Assembly (NCBI GenBank): GCA_025450555.1
Contig: JANWHF010000345.1
Location: 1-35,529 of the forward strand
DNA from: Tepidisphaeraceae bacterium
GTDB taxonomy: Bacteria > Planctomycetota > Phycisphaerae > Tepidisphaerales > Tepidisphaeraceae
DNA length: 35,529 nt
Reading direction: 5' to 3'
The position numbers and the translations under genes were made by a program. Under the pieces are notes generated by a model. It had not been told where the DNA came from. It worked only from the letters and a program-made list of their open reading frames with translations, and did not search any database. Of the stretch, positions 17,198-24,278 are shown piece after piece; within the stretch, counting starts at the first letter, position 1; the number at the start of each line of letters is the position of its first letter.

Positions 17198-19261
17198 TCA
17201 TGGCGTTCCACCGATTTCGATTTCATCGGGGGCAAGTGGGTCGTCGATGACTCTCTTCTTTCTCGCGGGGACCTGCGAAACGGGACGGTCCCCGTAACCA
17301 TACGTCGCAGCCATGTCGAAATAGGCTTCCCCGCGGCGCGAGACGTCATTGACGATGACACCCAAAACCGTTGCCCCGACGGAAACCAGTCCTTCATTGG
17401 CCAAGCGGGCAGCTTTACGCATCGATTGCCCTGCGCGAAGCACCAGCAACGTGAGATCGCAGCAGGCGGCGATGATGCGCGCGTCGGCCAATCCCATCAC
17501 CGGCGGCGCATCGACAATCACCTGGTCATACTTGTCGGCCAGCGTTTCCAGCATTTCGGAGAAGGTCGGGCTGTTGAGCAACTCGGCGGGATTCATCGGC
17601 TTGATGCCGCAGGGCATCAGGTACAGATTCGCAACCGGCGTCACATGAATCGCCGCCTCGAGCTGCGCTTCTTCCCGCAGCACCGCACAAAGCCCCAGCC
17701 GACCGTCACGGACACCAAAGACCGAATGCTGCCTCGGGCTGCGCAGATCGGCATCAATCAAGAGCACGCGCTTGCCGGCCTGCGCCATGACACAGGCGAG
17801 GTTCGCCGCCGATGTGGTCTTTCCCTCGGCCGGCGAGGGCGAAGTCACCAGAATTGTCTTGGATCGGTCCTTGGGCGCGCCAAAGTAGATGGCTGTTCGC
17901 AGGGATCGATAAGCCTCGGCCACGTCGCTGCTCGGGTCCATCACCACCTTCTGCCCCGCCACAATTTGGCTCGCGCCGCCGGGGATTTGCGGGATCACGC
18001 CAAGCACCGACGAGCGCACGGCAGCGCGAATCTCTTCAGTAGATCGGAGGCGGTCGTCCATCCAGTCGCGTCCCCATGCAAGTGTCACGCCAGCAACCAG
18101 ACCAAGCATTAATGCGATGGCCAGCGTGCGAAGCGGGGCGGGATAGGACTTGCGGGCAATAGAAGCCGACTGGAAAAAGTCGATGTTTACGTCGCCGGCG
18201 GCGTTCTGAAGGTTCACGTCATGGATGCGCGTTTCCAGCGTATCGACGAGCCTTCGCTGGCGGTCGGTGTCGGCTTGCAGCCGGGCATACTCGGCGATCT
18301 TCGCGCTGACTTCGACCGCCTTTCTGTTCTCCTCGTCGAACTGCTTTTGCAGATCATCCCGCAAGGCTTGTGAACGCAGATACCGGCGCTGCAAGGCATC
18401 CGCATAACCCGATGAGAGGACTTCCAGCCGCTGCCGCGCTGCGACAACTGCCGGATGGTTCGGCAGATACCGCTGCTGCAGCTCCTCAAGCCGCTGCTGC
18501 AGTTGGAGGATGTCCATCCGCAGCATCTGCTCGTCTTCGGAGCTGACCAGCACATTGCCCGGCGAGGTCATCGCGCGTACTTCGGGTGGCACCGCCTTGG
18601 CGGCGGCTTCGTAATCCTGCTTATCCTTGAGCACCTGCGCCCGCATGGACTCCAGCGATTGCGAAATCGTAGCGAGCTGTTGGAAGACGACGTTCTGCTG
18701 GTCTTTGCCGCTGAGCACCCCGTACCGCGACTCCAGATCGGCCATTTTCGCCGTCGTTGCGGCCAGGCCCTGGTTCACGCCATTCAATTCGGATTTGTAT
18801 GCCTCCAGCACGTCGGCGCTGTTGGACCGCTTGTGCGGGCGCGTCTGCCAACTGATATAATTATCGATAATCGCATTAACAATGATCGGAGCCTCGTCGC
18901 GATAAGGCGTCTCGAAGGCAACTTCGATCGTGTCGTCCTTGCGGCCGACATCGACCTCCATGTTGTTGCGCAGGTCTTCCAGCGCCGCTTCGGAATCAGT
19001 AAAGGTCTTAAGATCCCTGACCGTCTTCGCCTTGGGAAGATTGGCCGGCGTGCCCAGCGCGCCTGCCAGGACATCGCGCGCCATGATCTTTTCGCGCTGG
19101 GTATAGAGGAAATTCGCGTATTGCCCGACGTCTCCATTGTCTCCGGCGAGGCGCGAGCCAGCCGGCTGCACGGTGAAGATGCCGCGGCTGGTGTAGCGTT
19201 TTTGCGCGGTCGAGATAAAGACAATTGCCAGCAACAACGCAACAATCACGGGCGCGATCAC
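17198..19261 (-). CDS. Exopolysaccharide tyrosine autokinase (Wzc/BY-kinase type)
   Basis: A chain-length-determinant (Wzz) region with two membrane segments (about 3-18 and 378-396) flanks a long periplasmic coiled coil (about 150-345). A cytoplasmic BY-kinase domain follows, with Walker A 'TSPSPAEGKTTSAANLA' (473-489), Walker A' 'LLIDADLRSP' (500-509) and Walker B 'QVIVDAPPVMGLADARII'. The tyrosines near the C-terminus ('EAYFDMAATYGYGD') are the likely autophosphorylation cluster. It controls polymer length and export in capsule or exopolysaccharide synthesis. The GTG at 19261 is the first conventional start, but it falls only just before the first membrane helix; coding clearly continues upstream (see 19262-19390). 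The nearby surface protein on the same strand may share the matrix role. Confidence 0.92.
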   Translation of the reverse strand: MIAPVIVALLLAIVFISTAQKRYTSRGIFTVQPAGSRLAGDNGDVGQYANFLYTQREKIMARDVLAGALGTPANLPKAKTVRDLKTFTDSEAALEDLRNNMEVDVGRKDDTIEVAFETPYRDEAPIIVNAIIDNYISWQTRPHKRSNSADVLEAYKSELNGVNQGLAATTAKMADLESRYGVLSGKDQQNVVFQQLATISQSLESMRAQVLKDKQDYEAAAKAVPPEVRAMTSPGNVLVSSEDEQMLRMDILQLQQRLEELQQRYLPNHPAVVAARQRLEVLSSGYADALQRRYLRSQALRDDLQKQFDEENRKAVEVSAKIAEYARLQADTDRQRRLVDTLETRIHDVNLQNAAGDVNIDFFQSASIARKSYPAPLRTLAIALMLGLVAGVTLAWGRDWMDDRLRSTEEIRAAVRSSVLGVIPQIPGGASQIVAGQKVVMDPSSDVAEAYRSLRTAIYFGAPKDRSKTILVTSPSPAEGKTTSAANLACVMAQAGKRVLLIDADLRSPRQHSVFGVRDGRLGLCAVLREEAQLEAAIHVTPVANLYLMPCGIKPMNPAELLNSPTFSEMLETLADKYDQVIVDAPPVMGLADARIIAACCDLTLLVLRAGQSMRKAARLANEGLVSVGATVLGVIVNDVSRRGEAYFDMAATYGYGDRPVSQVPARKKRVIDDPLAPDEIEIGGTP

Positions 19262-19390
19262 AAGCCATTTGTTGCGCCACAGAACACCCAGCAGGTTCGT
19301 CGTGCCGGGCTGTTGTGCTGGACTTGGAACTGACGACCATTGGCCGTAACCCTGACCGCGATCTGCGGAATGGGAGTTATTGGAAATGAT
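19262..19390 (-). other. Probable N-terminal extension of the autokinase from a non-ATG start
   Basis: In frame with the kinase and free of stops, this stretch encodes 'NLLGVLWRNKWLVIAPVIV' across the GTG, which is the normal sequence before the first Wzz membrane helix. It contains no ATG, GTG or TTG in frame. The only candidates are ATC at 19390 or ATT at 19387, placed 7 or 10 nt after a strong GAGGGAG (19404-19398). A frameshift error in the sequence is the alternative. Confidence 0.5.
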
Positions 19391-19404
19391 GTTTGGACTC
19401 CCTC

Positions 19405-19778
19405 AAAAGTGACACTCCCGCGGATCCTGGATCCTTGTGAAATGCGAGCATCAGACTACTTCCGCGCCGCCATCCAGAGCAAGTGCAAATCCATTGCGTG
19501 GCCCGACGGCTAAAGCGTATCTTCGGCACATTCAGGATAAACGGCCGGAGTAACTTCGGCACCTCAATGAAAACGCTACGACTTGCCGCAAAAGTCCAAT
19601 CTTCCCCGACGAGCTTGCGGTATTGGATGCGAATCAGTCAAAAGCCGAGATGTGATCGCGATCCGGCAATTTTGGCGTAGCCGAATCGTGTATGCTGCTG
19701 TTAAATATTGCGCAATCGGCGACATCCTTCATCCTGGGTCTTGAAGGGCGTGCGCCGGGCGGGAAAGGACATTTCGGA
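19405..19778. other. Divergent intergenic region before the ubiquitin-like operon
   Basis: About 370 nt lie between the autokinase and the conjugation operon. It must hold promoters for both, but no strong -35/-10 pair was found; TATGCT near 19690 is a weak -10 candidate. A start at 19692 would add 29 residues to the modifier, but those residues do not fit a beta-grasp protein and have no ribosome site. Confidence 0.45.
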
Positions 19779-20048
19779 ATGGGGATGGTCAACGTTCAGG
19801 TGTGGGATGCCACGGGTGCTAAGCGGCAGGAGGTTCAGATGCCCGATGACGCCCCGATCAATCGCATCCTGGCGGTGCTGATCGAGAAGATGAAATTCCC
19901 GCAGTATGCCCCCGACGGGCAGCCGCTGAGCTACAAGTTCCACCACCGCGCTTCAGGGAAACAATTGCTCGATGAACAATGCCTTGGAGACGTCGGCGTG
20001 CGCGACGGCGATGTGCTGCGCCTTCAACCGGAAATAACCGCGGGATGA
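19779..20048 (+). CDS. YukD/EsaB-like ubiquitin-like modifier (beta-grasp)
   Basis: An 89-residue beta-grasp protein that is probably the modifier conjugated by the downstream enzymes. It opens with strand 'MVNVQVWDATGAKRQEVQMP', continues with the helix 'INRILAVLIEKMKF', then 'LSYKFHHRASGKQLLDEQCL' and a final strand 'VRDGDVLRLQPEITAG'. The chain ends Ala-Gly directly before TGA, so a C-terminal glycine is exposed without processing. The ATG at 19779 is chosen with GGAAAGGA about 10 nt upstream; the ATG at 19785 is possible. The E1-like gene follows after 1 nt. YukD-type proteins also work in type VII secretion, but no ESX genes are here, and the E1/E2/RING/JAB neighbours favour a ubiquitin-like role. 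Confidence 0.85.
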   Translation: MGMVNVQVWDATGAKRQEVQMPDDAPINRILAVLIEKMKFPQYAPDGQPLSYKFHHRASGKQLLDEQCLGDVGVRDGDVLRLQPEITAG

Positions 20049-20049
20049 C

Positions 20050-21345
20050 ATGGCTCTTCACGATTTAATCACCTTCGGCGGATCATCGGGCGAGCCCCCT
20101 GCCGCTCCCGCAGCGCCGGCGCCCATCCGCGTCAGCCATGCCGAGACGCAGGCAGCGCAAGATGACCGCTTTCATCGCTTTGGCCTGATCAGTTGGTGGG
20201 ATCAAAAGAAGCTGGCCAATGCCCGGGTGCTGGTGGTTGGAGCCGGCGCTCTGGGCAATGAAATCGTCAAGAACCTCGCGCTTCTGGGCGTCGGCAACAT
20301 CCTGATTGCCGACATGGATCGGATCGAGAATTCAAATTTGTCGCGATCGATCCTGTATCGCGCTTCGGACAACGGATCATTCAAAGCGGAAGTGGCTGCC
20401 CGCGCTGCGCGCGAAGTTTATCCAGAGATCAAAGCCGAGGCGTTTGTCGGAAACGTTGTCTACGACCTGGGCATGGGCGTCTTTCATTGGGCCGACGTGG
20501 TCATCGGAGGTCTGGACAATCGCGAAGCTCGGCTGGCGATCAATCGCAATTGCTGGCGCGTCAATCGGCCATGGATCGACGGCGCGATCGAGCAGATTCA
20601 GGGAACCGCGCGGGTCTTCGCGCCAGATGGCCCCTGTTACGAATGCACGATGTCTCAGACCGACTGGAAGCTGCTGCAAAACCGACGGTCTTGCAATCTG
20701 CTGTCGCGCCCGGAGATGGAAGCCGGCAAGACGCCAACAACGCCGACCATCGGCTCAATCATCGCTGGTGTGCAATGTCAGGAAGCGATCAAGCTTCTTC
20801 ATGGCATGGAAACGATCAAAGGGCGCGGCTGGGTCTTTAATGGCATGACCACCGATTCCTACGCCATCGAATTTCAGCGCAAGGAAACCTGCTACAGCCA
20901 CGAGATTCTGGAGCAGATTATGCCGCTGGATGCGCGGGCGGATTCGATAACGGTCGGTGAGATATTGACCGAAGCGCGCCGGCTGCTGGGAAGTGGTACC
21001 GAGCTTGAACTGGGTCGCGATGTGCTGGAAAAGCTCGTCTGTCCGCGCTGTGGCCGCGAAGAGCAAGCTTTCATGTCGCTGGGAAAAGTCCCGGCTGATC
21101 GCGCGACCTGCCCGCATTGCCCGGACTCTCGGCGGGAAGTCGTCACCTTCTACAAGATTCGCGGGAACGAAACATTTCTCGATCGCACGCTGGCGCAGAT
21201 TGGCGTGCCTGCGTTCGACATCATCATCGCCCGCTGTCGCGATCGCGCAATCGGGCTCGAATTGGCCGGAGATGCGCAGGCGGTCTTGAAGTCCCTGGGA
21301 CCGGCCGACATTGCCTCCAGCCAGGAGGGACTGGCATGGGAATGA
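20050..21345 (+). CDS. E1-like ThiF/MoeB-family adenylating enzyme with zinc-ribbon extension
   Basis: This is a 431-residue E1-like protein expected to adenylate the C-terminal Gly of the modifier. The Rossmann nucleotide loop is 'VVGAGALGNEIVKNL' (62-76). It is followed by 'IADMDRIENSNLSRSILYR' (Asp88, Asn95, Arg99), Lys112, and 'GGLDNREARLAINRNCW' (Asp155). 'CYEC' (196-199) is the first zinc knuckle of the family. Cys215 ('RRSCNLLSR'), ahead of 'TPTTPTIGSIIAGVQCQEA', is a candidate thioester cysteine (inference). Beyond residue 280 an extension of about 150 residues carries a second pair, 'CPRC' (331-334) and 'CPHC' (354-357), which looks like a zinc ribbon and may recruit the E2. The first 40 residues are Pro/Ala-rich. 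It overlaps the JAMM gene by 10 nt. Confidence 0.93.
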   Translation: MALHDLITFGGSSGEPPAAPAAPAPIRVSHAETQAAQDDRFHRFGLISWWDQKKLANARVLVVGAGALGNEIVKNLALLGVGNILIADMDRIENSNLSRSILYRASDNGSFKAEVAARAAREVYPEIKAEAFVGNVVYDLGMGVFHWADVVIGGLDNREARLAINRNCWRVNRPWIDGAIEQIQGTARVFAPDGPCYECTMSQTDWKLLQNRRSCNLLSRPEMEAGKTPTTPTIGSIIAGVQCQEAIKLLHGMETIKGRGWVFNGMTTDSYAIEFQRKETCYSHEILEQIMPLDARADSITVGEILTEARRLLGSGTELELGRDVLEKLVCPRCGREEQAFMSLGKVPADRATCPHCPDSRREVVTFYKIRGNETFLDRTLAQIGVPAFDIIIARCRDRAIGLELAGDAQAVLKSLGPADIASSQEGLAWE

Positions 21346-22145
21346 AAGGGAAGAAACGTCGAGGAGCGTCGTCTGAAGCGTCCGCTGTGGTTGATCCCCT
21401 GGCCGGAACTGCTGCGCCGGAGGATGCGATCGACGACGGCGTCGAAGACGAAGATCACCATCTGGCAGCCCAATGCCGCTTTGATGATGATCCGGCTCCT
21501 GCCACGGAGCAGACTGACCTCGAGGCGCCGGCAGATGAATCGCATGTCGCGCCTGGTTGCCCGGATGCGGACGCCATCGATCTTTCGGAGTTTCCTCTTA
21601 GGCTGATCGGTGAAGATCTTCCGGATCGGCAGAAAAAGTATCAGGTCATCGTCGATTCGGCAGTGATGAATGAGATTCATCGCCACGGCAAGTCCAATAC
21701 CGACGTGGAACTCTGCGGCGTCTTGATCGGAAACGTCTACCAGGATGGCGCAGCACCCTACCTTTTGATCGATGCTTCAATCCGGGGAAATGCCGCCGTG
21801 AGCAAAGGCACACAGGTCACTTTTACTTCCGAAACCTGGACGCGCATTCACGAAGTGCTGGAGCGCGATTATCCCGATCATCGAATCGTCGGCTGGTATC
21901 ACACGCATCCCGGCTTTGGCATCTTCCTGTCAGGAATGGACCTTTTCATCCAGGATCATTTTTTCAACGCGCCCTGGCAGGTGGCTTTCGTGTACGACCC
22001 GATCGGCGGCGATGAGGGAATGTTCGTCTGGCGAAAGGGCAAATCGCTTCGCGAGCCTCACCTGCTGACCGGCGATACGCGCGGCGCGCGAGGTGGGTGG
22101 CTGCATCGCGGCGTGGATTGGATCAAGCATCGCTTCGCTTCATGA
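21336..22145 (+). CDS. JAB/MPN (JAMM) metallopeptidase, predicted deconjugase
   Basis: The ATG at 21336 has AGGAGG at 21323-21328, and the gene starts inside the end of the E1-like gene. The protein has 269 residues. The first 90 or so are acidic and low-complexity, likely disordered. The MPN domain follows with a complete JAMM motif: Glu125 ('DVELCGVLIG'), His189 and His191, Ser199 and Asp202 ('YHTHPGFGIFLSGMD', pattern HxHx7SxxD). Zinc binding and isopeptidase activity are therefore expected. Because the modifier already ends in Gly, the likely job is removing it from targets rather than maturing it (inference). Its stop overlaps the next start as ATGA, which shows translational coupling. 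Confidence 0.94.
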   Translation: MGMKGKKRRGASSEASAVVDPLAGTAAPEDAIDDGVEDEDHHLAAQCRFDDDPAPATEQTDLEAPADESHVAPGCPDADAIDLSEFPLRLIGEDLPDRQKKYQVIVDSAVMNEIHRHGKSNTDVELCGVLIGNVYQDGAAPYLLIDASIRGNAAVSKGTQVTFTSETWTRIHEVLERDYPDHRIVGWYHTHPGFGIFLSGMDLFIQDHFFNAPWQVAFVYDPIGGDEGMFVWRKGKSLREPHLLTGDTRGARGGWLHRGVDWIKHRFAS

Positions 22146-23443
22146 GTGCTATGGCCGAAGGCAAGATCATCATCACGCATGAAGATCTGCACAGCCGGCG
22201 GGTGGAAAACCGCCTGCGCGAGCAGCAGGCGATCGCGCGCAATCGCCTTTACGCTTCGCTTGAGGAAGACGCGCTGCCGGTCGCGACGACGAAGCCGACT
22301 CGATTCTGGCATGGGTCAGCATTCATCATGGCGGTCTTTGGACTGCTCGGCGCGATGCTGGCGTGGTGTGCGAGCGTGGGATTTGCCGCAGTTCTTTTGC
22401 ACGGCGGAGGAAAAGTGATCGGCTATCGCCCTACCGCCAAAGCTGATGCGCTCGCGCTGATCAAGGCGTTGAACGACATTCAGGTCGCGCAGGACGCGAG
22501 CCGGTATTCACCGGAGCAGGCGAAGCTCGCCGCCGATGAAGTGCGCGCCAGTGGTCGCGAGAATCCTTACTTTGCAGTCGCAACTGATTCGCGGCTTTCC
22601 GACGCGCAACGCGAAGTAAAGGTCGGCGAGCTCGATGACTCGGCCCGATACAGCGCTTTCCTCGTCGAAGTGCTGCGATATGGAATCTGCGGCCTCATGA
22701 TCGCCATGTGCCTGGCGATGGCCGAGCTGATCGGCCAGCGGAAATTCGGACAGGCGTCGCGCGTCGGGGCAGTCGGCGCGTTCCTTGGACTTATCGGCGG
22801 CGTTATTGCCACGCTGCTTGCCGGACGAATCGCGACCTGGGCCGGCAATATGGTCAGTCACGGCTCAATCTCCATTCGACAAATGGCTTCCGATTCTGCC
22901 GTCTGGGCTGCCCTTGGCCTTTCGCTTGGCCTGGCGTCAGGCCTGGTCATGCGGAACTGGAAGAAGCTGGGCATTGGCCTGCTCGGTGGACTTGTCGGTG
23001 GCGCGATTGGCGGCGCTCTCCTTGGGCCGATGCGGCGATGGACTCATGATCCCCAGATTGCGCAATTGGTTGCGCTGGTTGTCATTGGCATTGTCGCCGG
23101 GGCGGGAACGGGCCTGATTGAACACGCAACGCGCTCCGGCTGGTTGAAGGTGACAACCGGCATCATCGCCGGCAAACAATTCATCGTTTACCGAAACCCG
23201 ACCTACATCGGCAGCTCACCCGATTGTCAGATTTATCTGTTCAAAGATCCAAAAGTCGGCAAGCGCCACGCGGCGGTTCATATCACGCCGGCGGGAATTG
23301 AACTTGAGAATCTGCCATTGGGAATTTCGACAATGGTCAATGGGCGCGCGGTCGATCGCGTTCCACTGAAAAACGGCGATCGAATCGCAATTGGCAATAC
23401 GCAATTTGTCTTCCAGGAAAAGCGACCCAGCGCAGCGAGGTGA
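22142..23443 (+). CDS. Polytopic membrane protein with C-terminal FHA domain
   Basis: The ATG at 22142 overlaps the JAMM gene stop (ATGA). The protein has 433 residues. The N-terminus (1-55) is charged and helical. A membrane segment at about 58-86 is followed by a loop of about 85 residues, then five or so Gly-rich segments at about 172-196, 205-228, 253-270, 274-296 and 307-326. The C-terminal FHA domain (about 339-427) shows 'TYIGSSPDCQIYL', 'GKRHAAVHI', 'TMVNGRAV' and 'LKNGDRIAIGNTQFVF'. The usual Gly-Arg and Ser-x-x-His of phosphothreonine readers are Gly-Ser and Gly-x-x-His here, closer to the YscD-like type, so binding may not need phosphate. I do not recognise the membrane part. It may tether the conjugation machinery to the membrane (inference). 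Confidence 0.85.
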   Translation: MSAMAEGKIIITHEDLHSRRVENRLREQQAIARNRLYASLEEDALPVATTKPTRFWHGSAFIMAVFGLLGAMLAWCASVGFAAVLLHGGGKVIGYRPTAKADALALIKALNDIQVAQDASRYSPEQAKLAADEVRASGRENPYFAVATDSRLSDAQREVKVGELDDSARYSAFLVEVLRYGICGLMIAMCLAMAELIGQRKFGQASRVGAVGAFLGLIGGVIATLLAGRIATWAGNMVSHGSISIRQMASDSAVWAALGLSLGLASGLVMRNWKKLGIGLLGGLVGGAIGGALLGPMRRWTHDPQIAQLVALVVIGIVAGAGTGLIEHATRSGWLKVTTGIIAGKQFIVYRNPTYIGSSPDCQIYLFKDPKVGKRHAAVHITPAGIELENLPLGISTMVNGRAVDRVPLKNGDRIAIGNTQFVFQEKRPSAAR

Positions 23444-23451
23444 TTGGAAGT

Positions 23452-24123
23452 ATGGCGACCCTTTTGATGGAACTTGGTAGTCACCGCCGCGCCGGCCAGC
23501 TTTCCGGGCGCGTCCTGATCGGCAGCCTTCCGATCAACACGATCCGCGTCGAGGATTCGGTGGTGTCGAAGGTGCATGCCTGGATCGGAAAAGATCGCGA
23601 TGGTTTTTATGTTGCCGACGCAGGCAGTCGCACCGGCACGTTCGTGAATGGACAGCGCGTGTCGTCACGACAGCCGCTTCGCGATGGCGATGAGATTCGC
23701 GTTGGCCCGTTGCGATTGTGGATTAGTCCGAATCTGTCGGCACCGCCCGATGCAGAGCCTATTGACTTGACGCCCAAGCCATTGAAAGGCGCCCAGGTTC
23801 AAGGCGGCGTGTTCCACGAATGTCGGTGCGGCGCGCCAATCTGGGTGCCGGCGGGATTCGATCTGCGCAGCGGCCAATGCCGGTTTTGCGGGCGGCCGAT
23901 TGCAGGAAGCGAATTGACCGTTGCTGTTGAGGAAACAAGTAGAGGTGCTGCATTTGCAGATGCGGGGCTATGCATCTGTTCGATCTGTCAGTCGCCGATC
24001 GAGCGGGCGGAAGCGACGCACGGATGTCCGGCATGTGGGCTACTCTTTCACGAGGAATGCTGGAAAGAAAATCGAGGGTGTGCTGCATATGGATGCGCGC
24101 AGGTCGGGGTCACGGACGGATGA
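23452..24123 (+). CDS. FHA - zinc ribbon - prokaryotic RING protein, candidate E3 ligase
   Basis: A 223-residue soluble protein. The FHA domain (about 1-92) has 'VLIGSLPINTIRV', 'SVVSKVHAWI' (Ser39, His42) and 'GTFVNGQRV' (Asn66). The Arg that usually follows the first Gly is Ser. A zinc ribbon uses Cys124, Cys126, Cys143 and Cys146 ('CRCGAPIWVPAG...CRFCG'). A RING-like treble clef at 176-215 has Cys176, Cys179, Cys192, Cys195, His200, Cys203, Cys210 and Cys215, spaced C-x2-C-x12-C-x2-C-x4-H-x2-C-x6-C-x4-C, as in the prokaryotic RING families. Within a locus with E1 and E2 it is the natural E3 candidate. The ATG at 23452 has GAGGTGA 8 nt upstream; a GTG at 23440 would overlap the previous stop. 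Confidence 0.87.
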   Translation: MATLLMELGSHRRAGQLSGRVLIGSLPINTIRVEDSVVSKVHAWIGKDRDGFYVADAGSRTGTFVNGQRVSSRQPLRDGDEIRVGPLRLWISPNLSAPPDAEPIDLTPKPLKGAQVQGGVFHECRCGAPIWVPAGFDLRSGQCRFCGRPIAGSELTVAVEETSRGAAFADAGLCICSICQSPIERAEATHGCPACGLLFHEECWKENRGCAAYGCAQVGVTDG

Positions 24124-24138
24124 GAATACGATCTGGAT

Positions 24139-24236
24139 AGCCCCGTTTATGATAGCCGCGACGCGCCAGCGGAGCGCTTTCTCAGAGCGCAGGGGAAAGC
24201 ACTCCGCTATCGCGTCGCGGCTAACTAAACGGGGCT
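24139..24236. repeat. 98-nt inverted repeat between RING and E2 genes
   Basis: Arms 24139-24180 and 24196-24236 are near-perfect reverse complements, starting AGCCCCGTTTA and including TAGCCGCGACGCG, around a 15-nt loop. It lies 15 nt past the RING gene stop and 42 nt before the E2 start. It could attenuate or process the operon transcript. The TAGCCGC core resembles the ends of the element at 1169-1313. Confidence 0.85.
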
Positions 24237-24278
24237 GACAGCGGTCGCTGTAAGATTTTGAGCCGGAGCAGTGCATTG

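Noticed and set aside
21117-21335. Longer start for the JAMM gene
   Set aside because: The extra 73 residues overlap the E1-like gene and read as out-of-frame E1 sequence. AGGAGG before 21336 fixes the start.
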